DNA from: Pseudocercospora fijiensis CIRAD86
Taxonomy: Eukaryota > Ascomycota > Dothideomycetes > Mycosphaerellales > Mycosphaerellaceae
Direction: 5' to 3'
NCBI RefSeq assembly: GCF_000340215.1
Contig: NW_006921533.1
Coordinates: 4,924,979 to 4,988,978 of the forward strand
Length of the DNA stretch: 64,000 nt
Shown: positions 1 to 12,812 of the stretch, in pieces
How the letters are laid out: every line of letters begins with the position of its first letter
Position numbering within the stretch: the first letter of the stretch is position 1
Position numbers and translations under genes: made by a program
The notes under the pieces: model-generated
The model's database searches: none
What the model was told of the DNA's origin: nothing
Seen by the model: the letters and a program-made list of their open reading frames with translations, nothing else

Positions 1-3000
1 AAACCTTGTAGTAAGGAAACAACTGCGCCTTTCCCTTAGATAGAATAGGGTCTAGGTCCCTATCGATATAGTAGAGCACCGCGCTATAGCTAAACTCTTT
101 AGAGGAATCTATATTAGTATATAAGCGACGGTTAGGGTCGAAATAGTATAGGAAGGAGAGCTCGTAGAACATCGATTGTAATAAGCGAAACGCTTTTACT
201 AGCTCGTCGCGGTACTAATCGTTCTTATCTAGCGTCGTAATAGCGACGTACTAGCGACGACTATTGCCGGTAACTAGCGCCCCTTTTAATAAGCGTATTT
301 TCTCCGCCTATAGAGGCGCCGCTATTTGCGCGTAGTATAGGATGTATTGCCGTAACCAATTAGTTAGACCGAGATAATGCTCTAGCTTCTATACGTTTTC
401 TAGGAACTAAAGTAAGGTAATCGCTACGATTTTCTCCTTACTCGTAGCTAGACCGAGGCCGCTAATATACTAACCTAAAAGGGTCGTAGAAAGGAAGTCT
501 AAGAAAGTCTTCTTCGGACTAATGCTAATTCTCACGGCGTCTAATCTCTAGAAAACCGCTTCTAGATAATCGAGATGCTTAGGCAACGTCTACGAAAACA
601 CTACGATATCGTCGATATATACCTACGCAAAGCTACGACAGTCGCGAAGGATCTAATCTAGCTTCCGCTATACGAATTAGACACTGTTCGAATATCCTAT
701 AATAGCGACCTTATACTATTCCTAGCTACGATAAGTATTAATCGTTAATTTATAACGATCCTCCGGTTTTACGCCCTATTAGTAGAAGAAGGTTAGACAG
801 TCTATAGTACTAATATACTAGCACCCTACTAATTATATAAAAAGGTCCGCCTAAAGCGGTATCTAATAGCTGTCGGAGATCGTTACCTTATTTAAGGCGC
901 GGATATCGACTACCGCCCGCGGCTTATTAATTATACTACCTTTACTATTAGAAACGCGCTTCTATACGACAAACACTAGAAAGCCGAAGGGCGTAGGCTC
1001 GGTTATATACTGCATCTTCCCCTAGTAGTATAGGTCGTTATATATCTTATCTACTACTTTACGATCCCTCTTACCTAGGTTAATTATATAGGAGGGCGGC
1101 AACAGATCTAGGTAATTCGGTACGGTTAGGATAGGTATATAATCGCGCTTAGGAATATCGACTACCGTTTAGCGATCCGTAAAAAGCTCTAGGTACCGCT
1201 CGACCGCTATAGCGATTTAGTCTACCTAGTTATCGTTACTATAGATCGTTACGCCTAATATATACTAGTATTCCCGCTATGTATTTAGCATATCCCGCGT
1301 AGCCGTAAAAGCGTTAGGACTTAATCCCGCTAGTCCGTAGTCGGCTACGTCGATATAGTAGGCCCTAGCAATAGTTCTATTACTTAACGAACCGAGTAGC
1401 TATCCGGCTCGAATCGTTACTAGAGTCGTCGCATCGTTACAAATGTATATATAAGAAAAATTAGCGTCTACGACCTAATTATACGCTATTACTAACGGCG
1501 GAGCTTATAACGACAATCCCTATATATTACTAGTTAGCTAGACTAAGAAACCGGCGTTAAGAATAAAATCCCGGCCCTTAGGGAGGTTACTACTATACTT
1601 AACTAGCGCGAGGGCGACCGTACGCGGCGCTAATATTACGTCCTCCGCTAGCCTTACGAGGCGCTAAACCGACTTCCCTTTCTTACGCTTAATAGCTACT
1701 TTAAAGCGGGCGTTGTCCTAACTAGCTACGGTAACCGTCTGTACGGGAATATCGATCTTTATTCCCTCTAAAGCAATCGTATCTATACCGACTAGGATTT
1801 TTGCCTTTAGTTTAGGAACTAGGTAAACCTTACAAGTTATTCGCACTAGGGAGACTATACTATCCGTCTTCGCTACTAGGATAAATATATCTAATACGAC
1901 GTATTCCCCGGAGCGATACGCGCCGGTAATACCGCCGATTTCGATCGGTTCGCGTAGCTTACGTACCTCTACGTCCGGGCAATAGCTTAAAACGAAGTCT
2001 TTTTCCGTAATAGTAAGCGTATAGCCGGTATCTAGGCAGACCTATATAGATACACCGGATAGTAACAACCGAAGAGAGAAAGTTATATATTACTAATTCC
2101 GGAATATGTAACCTTACTAAGCTAACGGAGGCGCCTTCGACTAAATTACTTCCGAGTTTGCCGATATGCGTTCGATAATAGTAGAAGGCGTCGTCGCCTC
2201 TATATACTTCTTACGAATATGCTAGTATAGAAGGTTGCCTAACTTAAATCGCCGCCTATAGACTTTATAAGCGTACTTTGTAAAGGCAAATAGTTAGATC
2301 GCCGCTAGTAGGGACGCTTTAGCCTATAGCACCGAGTTTAACGCTAATAGCGAGCAGTCGCCTACGCCCGCAAAGTAAGCTCCTAAGCCCGGATCGGAGT
2401 CGTATAGGTCGGTAAAGTAGTCGGCGTCTTCTTCGGCGTTACTAAAATAGCTATAATTATCTGCGTCGGTTCTCCTATTATCCTTCTAACTATCCTCCTA
2501 ATAGCCGTCGTCGGCTTAGTTAGTATTATTTATAGTATCGCCTGCTTTCTTACTATTATCGGCAAAGTTAGCCTACTTACGAGCTCGATCGTTACGCTTT
2601 CTATCCTATCGATTAAATAGGCGCGAATCGACTCGCTTTAGGTCTTTCGAAAGGAAAGTAGGGCTACTACCCTTCGACGGTCTTTTACTATTTCCTACTA
2701 GCGGTAGGCGATTCTACTAAGGGGCGTTAGGCAGGCGATTCTGCTAATAGGCGTTAGTAAGGCGTAGTAGGTTTAGTCGGTCGATATCGCGGTTCCGGTA
2801 GTTAGGGGATGCTCTTACTAGAGCGAAGCTCGCTAGAGTATAAGAGGCGTTCCCTTCGTATCGGTTCTACTAGGCAGCCTTACTAGCGCGGCTATTGTTC
2901 CTAGTCGTAGCGTCTTAGCGACGATTAGACGAGGACGAAAGCATATACTCCTAGATTAATACCTACTTCTTATAGTACGTAACCTACTTATCGACCTTTA

Positions 3001-5646
3001 TACGACAATTTAGCTCGTTTATATTTAATTAGAGGCGCGGGTCTATTCGATAGTAAGCTTCTAAGAGCCGGTTCGATTTCCGTACGCCGGTATCCTTAGT
3101 AAGTCGCACTATCTTAATAATAAAGTCTGTTACTAAACGCCCTAAAGCGATATCCTACCGGTCGTAGCGTTACTTATTAAGGAGATCTATCGCCTTTATC
3201 GGAGAGACCTTCTATTTCTTGCTAAGACAACGTTCCTAGCGCTTTAGACCGTGTCCGCCGCGGAGCTTTACTCGGTTGCGGCTAGAAAGGTAACTATAAT
3301 ACTAACTAAGCGCTATCCCTCGAAAGTAAAGGAAGAGGTTAAAACGAACTGTCTCTCGCCCTACGATATAAGTATAATCCTTAGCCGCTTCGATAAAAGC
3401 ATATACCGAACGGTATATTATCTTATTCCCGACTAAGGCGTAGTCTCCCTCGCCGTAATCTATAACGCTAAGTAGAGGATCGAAGAACCTAAGATACGCT
3501 AGATCGAACTATAGTTGCTAGGGGCGGGCGTAGTACCTCTAGATATAACTCGCTTTAGAAACTAGCGCTTCCGCGACGTAGTCCCGATAATACTAATAGT
3601 GTCTACGACGGCGGGCGTATCTATAATAACTAGTATCTAAGGAGCTATCGTTATCCGACGAGGATTAACTAGAGTCGTCCGAATCCTTACTATTAGATAA
3701 AGATCTATCCTTACTTAGATTATCTCTATACCGACGGTATTTCCGGCGTTGCTTCTTGCCTTCCCGTAGTAGACTCTATAAGTCTAATAGCGGAAAGAGC
3801 AAAGGCTAACCCTACGTCGGCTTACGAGAGGAATTACCTAGATCGAAGTTACTAGGTAGTAGTAGTAGAGGATCGTTAGGAGGATTTCCGGGTAGATTGC
3901 TAGGAGGATTACTAGGCGGATTACTAGGCGGATCGCCTAGCGTAAACCTGCCCCGACGTAAGCGGCTATACCTACGAGCATTTATATATACGTCTGCCCT
4001 CTACTAGTAATCGTATTAACCTAGGTTCGGCTAGGGCGGACTTAGCTTATATATAGCCGATAGCGGTAAAATCGCCTATTCTATTAAAAAGTCTAATACG
4101 ACTTCGTTAAGATAGACTCCTCTCTGTCTAGCTAATTCGCGAAGATAATTACGACGCTAACAGTTTTATTATATAGCGATATTCGCCCTATCGATCTCCT
4201 CGGTTGTCTACGAGGTATCTACTAGGGTACGATATTAGAAACGACTACGCGGCTCGTTAGCCTATAGGTCGGCGAGGCCGTCGTTTATTAGAGGCAATTA
4301 GCCGTAACCGATGTCCTAGAACGGCGACGTCGACAGATCGGAAAGCCCGGTTAATAGTTCCTTAGGGGAAGTCTTAGGTAGAGGCCCCCTTAGCTTCTAA
4401 GGATTCTCGTCCGCCGGGTATCGTAGCTTAAGTAGCCTTCGTAAGAAAACCGATTTAAGCGAGCTATTAGGCGAACTAGGACGCTGTTCCGGCGGCACGG
4501 TTGTTTCTACTATAGTAATAGGCGAAACCGTAGGCCGCGGTAGAACTTAAGGCGGTCGGGCTAGTAGGCGCTACTCTACTATAGGTAGTAGATAGATCTC
4601 TAGGTAGAATTAACGGTAATAGCGTAAATCGCGCACCGTTAGGAGCGCGGCTTTAAGCTCCTTAACCGATTTAGTTAGAATTCCTTTATCTACTACCTAC
4701 TATCCTAGGAAGTTGTAACCGTTAAGGGCGTCTAGGTAGAGTTCCTCGATTTTAGCCTATAGAGGCGGCGGATTTCCTACGAGCAGGTAATAATATAGAA
4801 CGTATAAGGTAAGCAAGTCGATTCGGCCGTACTTTGCTCTAAGCTAGGTCGCGAAGTTCTCGCTATAATCGACGTAGTTCTAAATATAGGAATAGATACG
4901 TAGGATATAGGGCTCTATATCTAGCAATCCGAGATTGTAGTACTAGGGCAGCGGTTAAACCGCTAGCTTAGCTAATTTCGAGGCTTCTACCGGAGTTAGA
5001 AGCGAGTCCGAAGGAGCTACGGTAAGCAGGTAAACTATTAGTAAGAGGGTAGAGGCGAGATAGTCTCTAAACGGAGGACAATAACGGAGAACCGACTAAA
5101 GGCGGAGGAGCGTAGCTTATCGGGCAGGTCCTCCTAGGGAAAGCGGCTGCCCCTAGACCTAGATATAGTAGGCAATTGCTACTAAAGGTAGAAACTACTA
5201 CTACTGTCTCTTCGGGGTACTAATAGGATCGCCGATAAGGCGCTCGTACGTCGGTAGGATATAGTACGGAAGGGTAGTAAATCGAATAGATACCGTCGTA
5301 ACGGGTAGGAGTTAAATCGTAGTAATCGGTAGAAGATCGGTAGGACTCGTAGCTAATCGCGTCGATTCTCGTTATAGCTATAACGACTAGGGTCGATTCG
5401 GGTAGAGGACTAGTAGTTAGTATAGAAGCTAACTAAGTATTAAGCGAAGCTACTAAGTTGCTAGGCATACGGTTACAGTACGAAGGTATCGTAACGGTTG
5501 TACGATACAAAAGTTAATATATTCTCTAAGGTACCGCGAGGCAAGCTATCTATATAATAGTCCTACTATTAGTAGTAATAGCGACCGCAGCGGTCGATAG
5601 TAACCGCTACCTACTATCGTATATATAATAGTATTATATCGTAACA
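1..5646 (-). mobile_element. RIP-degraded Ty3/gypsy retrotransposon, cut off by the window start
   Basis: Read on the minus strand, this is a gag-pol relic full of stop codons. An aspartic-protease-like stretch with an LDTGYTL core lies near 2,010-2,050. A reverse-transcriptase active site VYIDDIVVFS lies near 570-620, with TAG in place of the Trp just before it. An RNase H start resembling YFDPNRRLY lies near 60-180 and runs off the window. The region from about 2.1 to 5.4 kb should hold gag, but I cannot assign domains there. The right end is placed at 5,646, where the minus strand starts TGTTAC exactly where the neighbouring reverse transcriptase breaks off. Its 5' LTR should begin there, but the partner LTR is outside the window, so its length is unknown. 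CAG/CTG is scarce and TAG/CTA abundant, as expected from RIP. It is not functional. Confidence 0.85.
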
Positions 5647-6102
5647 ACTAGGATGTTATCTAGGCAAACTATATAGAGATAGTCTAATAGGCCTAAAAGG
5701 GCCCGATTAATATAGGACTAGAATGTTATAGAGGCATTAGCTAGCCTAAATAGCATAACTAAGTACTTAAAATAGCTATAACGAGTGCGAAAGGCTATTT
5801 TCTATTTATCGCCCTTACGGATACAGATACGATAGTATACATCCTTAATATCTAATATAGTATAGTAGTAAGCGCTAGAAAGGCGATCGAGGGTCTCGTT
5901 AATAAGCGGAAGTAGACAGCGGTCTTTAATAGTAATAGTATTAAGCCTACGATAGTCGATATATAGGCGTAGGCTACTATCCTTCTTTAGTACGAACAGG
6001 ATAGGTACACTAGTAGGGCTGTTACTATACCGAATACGACTATTAGCTAGGTTTTCTTCTAGGTACTTACGTAATATAGCAAGCTCGCGCTTACTAAGGT
6101 TG
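5647..6102 (-). mobile_element. Host Ty3/gypsy relic, reverse-transcriptase fragment
   Basis: On the minus strand this encodes the N-terminal half of a Ty3/gypsy reverse transcriptase. Visible motifs are SPTSVPILFVLKKD, LRLYIDYRRLN, TIKDRCLLPLI, YYTILDIKDVYYRIRI and an active site that now reads VCLDNILV (normally YLDDIL). The frame stops abruptly after this motif at the start of the 1-5,646 element. At its other end it continues in frame into the sequence right of 12,812 once the element between is removed. It is therefore one piece of an older element broken by two later insertions. TAG/TAA stops at expected Gln/Trp positions point to RIP. Confidence 0.85.
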
Positions 6103-6289
6103 TGTTACGGGTAAGCAACGCGTACGTAGATACTAGATGTAAGACTTAATAGGTTCGATAAAGAGCTAAGTCTATCTACGTGAATCCGAATAGTTTTGTA
6201 CGGTACGCTAAGCGCTAAGTAGTAGGTTAGAGTCGCGTAGGCCGAATGCCTAAGGCTAGCGCTTTCTACCTAGGGCGTAGCCCTTTATA
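6103..6289 (-). repeat. 3' LTR of the nested chromovirus
   Basis: This 187-bp repeat matches 12,626-12,812. By eye the two differ at eight positions, all transitions, as expected if most divergence is RIP. The outer boundary starts TGTTACGGG on the plus strand and is preceded by GGTTG. The inner boundary abuts the pyrimidine-rich complement of the polypurine tract. Confidence 0.93.
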
Positions 6290-6961
6290 TTACCCCCGTC
6301 CTCCTCCCCTTCCTTAGCGGGGATAGAAAGCCCCTCGTAGTTTCTATCGCTATTACTTTAACTATTAGATCTATACTTATCTAAGCTTCTCTAGAGTAAC
6401 GCGCTCGTAGTTTCCTCCTTCGCGATCGGGGTTTCCGCTACTTTCCGGTCGGGGTTGCCGTATCCTAGGCTTTAAGGGCTATAACTTTCTTCGCGACTAC
6501 TAAACCGCGCTCTTTTACCTATTTACCCCTTCCTAAAACGCGCCTTACTTGCACTCGCGCCTTCCGTTGCTTTCGCGACCTTTACTTCCGTATCGCTTTC
6601 TATAAGTATTAATATTTCCCTCTTCTTCTTCTTCTTCTTCTTTCTCTATATACACCTCTACTACTACTACTACTACTAATACCGCAAGTCCCTCCCCTTC
6701 CTCCTCGGTTCCCTTCGCAAAATTAACTTGTCCTAGATAGCTCGTCGAATCTACTATATTAGTTGCTGCAACTCTAGCGAAGACTGCGCCGACTAATCTA
6801 TAAGGTTCCTATCCGATTCGTCGCGGAGTCCGCTAACTTTCTTAAGCCCGCTAGCTCGAGGGCTTACGCTAATTGCGCTCGTAAGAGAATTGCCTACGCC
6901 CTACTATAAGTTATCGCGATTCCCGTATTAAATCTCTCGCTAACTATTTAGTCCTTAAATA

Positions 6962-7312
6962 GCCTACGTAGCCTACGCTAGCTACACCCGCGCGACCCGC
7001 GCTAATATCGCCGAGAAGCACTCCGAGCTTCTTAAGGTTCTTAAGGCCTAGAAAGCCCTTAAGTCTCTCTAGCCGTAGGGGTTATTATCTAGGTAAGATT
7101 CTCCGTTCCCTGCGACAAAACCCTCGCTAACCGTTTGTTTTAGCGCTATCGCCTCGGAGGTAACGAACACCGTCGCTAATGTCGTAGCTTAATAGACTTA
7201 GACGTAAGTTCCTCGCTGCCCTTCGACTTTCTCTCGCTAACCTCTCTTTTTTAGTAGCGTTCCGACCGCCCTCTGTCTCGGCAACAATCGTCTAGGTCCG
7301 CTAGAGGAGTAA
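6962..7312 (+). other. Coding-like antisense frame between chromodomain and 3' LTR
   Basis: On the plus strand, opposite to gag-pol, one frame stays protein-like for about 116 codons if TAG/TAA are read as former Gln codons. Readable segments include RATRANIAEKHSELLKVLKA and ASEVTNTVANVVA. Upstream the frame is less clear. A CTT run near 6,625 and a CTA run near 6,660 are simple repeats. It may be a captured or accessory reading frame, or chance structure in RIP-mutated sequence. I recognise no family. Confidence 0.3.
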
Positions 7313-10300
7313 AGGTTTCCGGGGGTTTTCTAGGGGTTTCTAGGTAGCTTCGGATGTGTTATTATTATTTTTTTTGTAGTCCTAAGGTAACCTTCTAATT
7401 TCGGGCGGAGACCCGATACTTACTTATAAATACCTAAATGAAATTCTTCCTAGCTCTAAATTATGTTTCCCTTCTCTAGTGTTCTAGTAATTCCAAGTCT
7501 AATAAGTTAGTAAGAAAATCCAAACTCTAGAAGTTAGTAAAAGTCCCTAGAATCTATAAACCCGTTATTCCGCGGAAAAACTCTAGGTTGCCGCGTTATT
7601 TCTTCTATTTTCCTCTCTTCTCCTAATCTCCTAGAGGCCCGTCGTTCTCCTCGATTTGTCTATATTTCGCTTCGAAGTCGTCTAGCGCGGAGGTATCCGC
7701 GATATAGTCTAGGGGTTCCTACGTAGGTTTATAGTACCCGCTCCATTTTACGAGTGCTTCTCGCCCGCGGCTTTACTTCTTTTTTCGGGCATATAGGATT
7801 TCTTCGACCTACTACTCTTTATACGTCTCGATTAAGATAGGGTCCGGCTATTCGTCGTCGGTTACCTACCCTAGAAGGGGGTCCCGGCTCGTAAGTCTTA
7901 GAAGGTCGGTATAGAATACCGGGTAAATGTTACTAGGTATCCCTAAGAGTTGTACTAAGATAGGCGACAATACCTCTTCTACCGTATACTTAGCGTGCTT
8001 CGAGTCGAGGCTCTTCTTTAGTCTACTAGTCTAGTAATTCCTTAGGTCGAGCTAGACCTTGTCTCCGATACGATATACCGGCGCTAGAGTTCTAGTCTTG
8101 TTCGCGCTATCCTCTTGTTTCTATACGGCTTCCGCTATCTATACTTAGTATAGATCTAAGATCTGCTTAATCTTGTTTACGAACTCCTCCGCCCGTTTCG
8201 CCGTAGTTAGCCGTCTATCGATAGCTAGGTCCTCCTCTAACGCAACGGGGGAGGTAGATTCGTAACCGTAAGTCGCGAAGAAAGAGCTTATTCCTAACCC
8301 CGCTTAGTATCTCCCGTTGAACGCTAGTTCTACCGTAGGAAGCTATTAGTTCTAATCGGACTGCATCTAGTTAATATAGTTCCGTAGGTAAGCTTATACG
8401 TCTTAGTTTACGCGCTCCGGACCTCCGTCGGTTTATAGGTAGTAGGCGGAGCTTAACCTCTGCTTTACGCCGAGTAGTCGATATATCTCCCTCTAGAAAG
8501 TGCTCGTCTAATTCGTACCTCTATCGCTAGTAATAGTACGAGGAAGTCCGTAATACCTAACCTAGTATTTTAGGAACAAAACCGCGCATTCCTCTACTTT
8601 TATAGAGGGAGTACCGATAAGGGCGATCTATTTACTTAGGCGGTCTTTAATTACCTATAGATACCGGTTCCTATCTAACTCCGGTAGGTTAGTTATAAAG
8701 TCTATCGAGATTTCCTAGAAGAAACGGTCGGGTACCGGTAGGGGTTTTAGGAGGCCGTGTTTGTATTCCCTCTATACCTTATTGCGTCTATAATAGTTAC
8801 AGTTCCGTAGGAATTGCCGCACCTGCTTCGACTATAGCAGCTAGTAAAAGTCGCGACCTAGTATAGAAGCAGTAGAATCCCGGCCGGGGTAGCCGTAGAG
8901 CGGCGAGTCGTAGATCGACTAGATAATCTTCGTACGTAGCACATCCTACTACAGTTCCTCGGCCCCTATGTCTTTATATTCGGTTTCCGTCGTCGCTAGG
9001 GCTCCTAGAACCTAGAGCTTGCCGCGGTAGCGAAGGAACCCCTTAGGGTCTATTATACAATCCCTAATCTGAATTTTTGCTTTAATTTCCGGTTGTAATA
9101 TTCTACCTCCCTTACGGATTTTTCGTACTACCGTCTAGTATACCGTATCTTTCTCGATAATGCTCTTCTATATATCGTTTATCTCTAGGTCCTAGAATAG
9201 TTTAGCGCTTTCCGGCGAAGGCTACGCGGGCTCCGTTTCGTTCGCGAGTAGGGACAACGGGGTCGCCTTCGTTATACGCGGGAAGCTACGGATAGTAGCA
9301 CTAGAAATCTAGACGTTTTCCGGCTAGTTTAGAGAGAGGTCCGGTTCTAAGAATCTCCGGAACCTCGAAAGCTTGTCGTCTTAGCCTAACGTGTCTTATT
9401 CTCTCCTTAATAAGGCATCCGGTAGGATAGCTTCGATTCCCGGCCGGTAGACTAGGGTAAACTAGTGCTTCGCTAGTTCTTCCTACTATCGGATCTGTCT
9501 TTCGGACAGCTAGCGCTTTACTATAAAGTATTCTAGGTTCTTATAGTCCGTCTAAATCGTAAAGGGGCTATATAATTTTAGCTCGGAGTCCTAAAACTTA
9601 ATACTAGATACGACTACGAGCATTTCCTTATCGTAGATGTCGTAATTAATCTCCGCCTTGTTTAGTTTCTTCGAAAAGAAGCCTACCGGTCGGCGGACTC
9701 CTACCTTTTCTTAGATAAGGGCGCCCCTAATCGCGAACCCGCTATAATCCGTCTTAAGAAAGATAGGGAGGGACGGGTCCTACTAGGCAAGTACCGGGGC
9801 GCGGCAGAATTTGTCCTTTAGCGTCTCGAACGCTTTATCCTATTCTTCTCCCTAGGCGAACGGGGTTCCCTTACTAGTAAGCGTAGTTAATAGCGCGGAG
9901 ATCTTAGAATAGTTCGGTACGAATATGCGGTAGTAGTTCGTAAATCCTAAGAAACGACGAACTTCCTTTTAGGTCTTAGGTGCTACCTATTTTCGTATAG
10001 CTTCTACCTTTTCGGGGTCGGCTAACACTCCTCCTCCGTCGGCGTAGACGATAAATCCTAGGTACTTAATCTTTTTCTAAGCGAATTCGCTCTTTTTAAT
10101 ATCGAGGTAAAGGCCTCCGTCCTAAAGCTTCTTAAGTACCGCTCTTACCTTACGGAAATAGTCTTCCCTCGACCCGCTCGAGTAGATAACTACGTCGTCT
10201 ATATATACCGACGCGAAGTCGTCTAGATACTTTCGTAGAAGAGTGTTAATATACCGTTAAAATATAGCCGGGGCTCCGGACAAACTAAACGGGTATACTA

Positions 10301-12625
10301 GCTATTCGAACGAGCCTAGCCTCGTCCGGAAGGCCGTCTTATACTCGTGTCCTTTTGCTATTCTAATCTTGTAAAAGGCCGAGACTACGTTAACCTTAGT
10401 TAACTACCGGGCCTCCGTTAGGTTTTTTATAGTATCCGGGATTAGTAGGAGGAGGTATCTGTCTTGCTTCGTTAGAGCGTTAAGCGCCCTATAGTCGTAG
10501 TAGAACCGCAGTCCTCCCCCGGGCTTCTTAACGAATAGTACGGGCGCCGCCGCTTCGGAGTTCGCCGGTCTTATAAACCCCTTCTTTAGGAGCTCGTCTA
10601 GCGACTTCCGTAAGACTAAGAGTTCTTATTTCGATATACTATAGAGCGGACCCTAAGGGAGTTAAGGCTAGGATCCGTCTAGTTTCTCCCGGAGTTCTAT
10701 CGTATAGTCGATACTAGGGCGATAGGGCGCTAACTTATCGGCTTCTTTTTAACAAAACAGCGTAGCTATATCGCGAACCTCTAGGGGTAGCTTCTTCTTT
10801 AGCTCCTCGATCGTCGGGTATTCCTTCGTCTTTAGGGCCTTTTTAATGTCCTCGGTAATTGTCGCAGCAAGCAGGCTTCTTACGGCGTTAATCGTAGCGA
10901 TATTCCTATTCGTATCGACCTCGCGGTAATAGCGCCCTTCTTTAATCTAATACCGAGCCCTCCCGTAGTAGTACCGTCGTTTTTTAGGCGCAGTCCGGAC
11001 CTTGTTATATACCTTCTATAGGTTCCCTAGGATAAGGGGAAAAGCCAATCCCGGTACGACGTAAGCGTATACCGTCTATTAGAATCCGTTAATTTCTATC
11101 CGGAAGGCGACGACTCCTACAATTTTCGCGTCTTGCATTGCCGTAGACGCTCCTTTTACTTCTCGGGACTTACGGCTAATATAGCTAAGTCCGAGGCCTT
11201 TAGCTAGGCCCGTATTAATTGTAGCGTAATACTAGCATCCTTCGTCGATAAGAGCAGAAGTTCCGACGTTATTTTCGAGGACTATATCGGTATATATAAG
11301 ATTCCCGTTTATATCCTTTTTAACTTCTTCCTATTTCTTTGCCTATACTCTATCTACTCCCGACTCCTAACTACGAGTAGGAGTTACTCTTTTCCTAAGT
11401 CGGAACTGCTTAAGTCCGACTATTCTTCCGTATCCTCTAGAATAGGTTATATAGAGGCGACACTAATCTTAGTAGGCTAAGCCGGCGGGGCGTACGGGTA
11501 ATCTCGAATGCGGTGTCCGCTCGCTCTGTAGCGGAAGTAGAGTCTTTTCTCCTTACGCTTCTCTCTTTCTATAGAGTCGACCTATTTAGCCCTAGGTTTC
11601 CCCGCCGTCGATTATTAGGCTCCGCGGTTCTTTCTACGGGAAGCGTTAGTTTAAGCGGGATTTATAACTACGTCTCTATTAGAGTCGACCTTCGGGTTCG
11701 CCGCGAGGGCCGTATAGGGGGGAATAACGACCGTAGGACTCGCTGCTTCTTTCTTCCTTTCTTACTAGCGTTTCGTAGCTTATTTGAACTAATCTGTCGA
11801 CTCGAGGTTCGTTATAATCCGCTCGACCTCCTCCGTATAGAGGTAGTAATCCTTAATCTTTAGCACGGCGGTAGTATAGGTCTTAGCCGCGTTCGAGAAG
11901 GTATTCTTTAAATAACCGATTTTCGTATCGTCTATCTAATAGTCTCTGCCTACGCTTAGTAGGAGGCCGTCGAATTCTAGCTAGTAGTCGTACTAAGGTT
12001 GTCCCTAGGAGTGCCTTAGGGCTTAGAGTTGCTCTAGCGCCTTTATAGCTTCGTTACTATCCGCGAAGACGTCCTCGAGTTACTAGAAGAAAGCTTCGGG
12101 GTCCTTTCCTTTCGTAAGGCTTCCTCTTTCCTAGAAGTAGCGCATCCTAGCGCGTTCCTTTACCGGTAGGGTATCGTATACGGTATCCTAGTAGTAATCT
12201 TCGGAGAGCTTTAGTTTCAGCCCGGAACGAACTCGGTACGAACTCCTTAGTCGTAGTAGGTAGTCCCGGAACGACTCGGCTTTCCTATCCTACGATAGTG
12301 GTTTCTACTCGCGGGATGCCGTTACGTTTTAGCCGGAAGCCGAGAGAGTTTCTAGCAGTCCCTTTAGGATCTCGTTCGTAGACTAGTCTCGTACTAAACT
12401 AGCTTCGGGAGGCCCGGGCTAGCGAGACGCTTCCGCGTATTAGAGCGCGGAACGAGTAGCCTATAGCTAGGCTTCTATCGTCTACTATCTAGTATAGAGA
12501 CTCTTAAAGGCACGATAAATCTCGTCCCTAGTTATCTCTAGTGCGGTAGGGGTAGCGTTCCCCTAGCTATCTTGCTCGGGTTCCTAATAAACCTTAGCGT
12601 TTCCTATATTAAAGATCGAACCTAA

Positions 12626-12812
12626 TGTTACGGGTAAGCAACGCGTACGCAGATACTAGATATAAGACTTAATAGGTTCGATAAAGAGCTAAGTCTATCT
12701 ACGTAAATCCGAATAGTTTTGTGCAGTGCGCTAAGCGCTAAGCAGTAGGTTAGAGTCGCGCAGGCCGAATGCCTAAGGCTAGCGCTTTCTACCTAGGGCG
12801 TAGCCCTTTATA
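12626..12812 (-). repeat. 5' LTR of the nested chromovirus
   Basis: This is the partner of 6,103-6,289 and also 187 bp. The inner edge on the minus strand reads ...CCCGTAACA followed by TTAGGTTCGATC, the position of a primer-binding site, although I cannot match it to a tRNA. The outer edge is followed by GGTTG, the second copy of the target duplication. Confidence 0.93.

Larger units (their letters stand above)
6103..12812 (-). mobile_element. Complete nested chromovirus (chromodomain Ty3/gypsy), RIP-inactivated
   Basis: This 6,710-bp element is bounded by 187-bp LTRs and flanked by a GGTTG target duplication (6,098-6,102 and 12,813-12,817). On the minus strand, from high to low coordinates, I read: a gag region; a degenerate zinc knuckle around 11,500 (core GHRIRDYP); a protease-like stretch near 11,230-11,290 (ALIDEGC); a reverse transcriptase near 10,200-10,240 (ASVYIDDVVIYS); RNase H and integrase territory between about 9.7 and 7.9 kb; and a chromodomain near 7,690-7,770 (EALVKWSGYYKPT, then a stop where Trp is expected, then EP). 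Just inside the left LTR is a pyrimidine-rich run (6,290-6,310), the complement of a polypurine tract. About 1.3 kb separates the chromodomain from the 3' LTR, which is long for this class. Stops throughout make it non-autonomous. Confidence 0.92.

Noticed and set aside
3251..3436. 61-codon open frame inside the left repeat block
   Set aside because: It is opposite to the gag-pol strand and arises in RIP-mutated sequence with no motif.
11513..11863. 116-codon plus-strand frame inside the chromovirus
   Set aside because: It is antisense to the gag/zinc-knuckle region, whose minus-strand reading is clearly the coding one.
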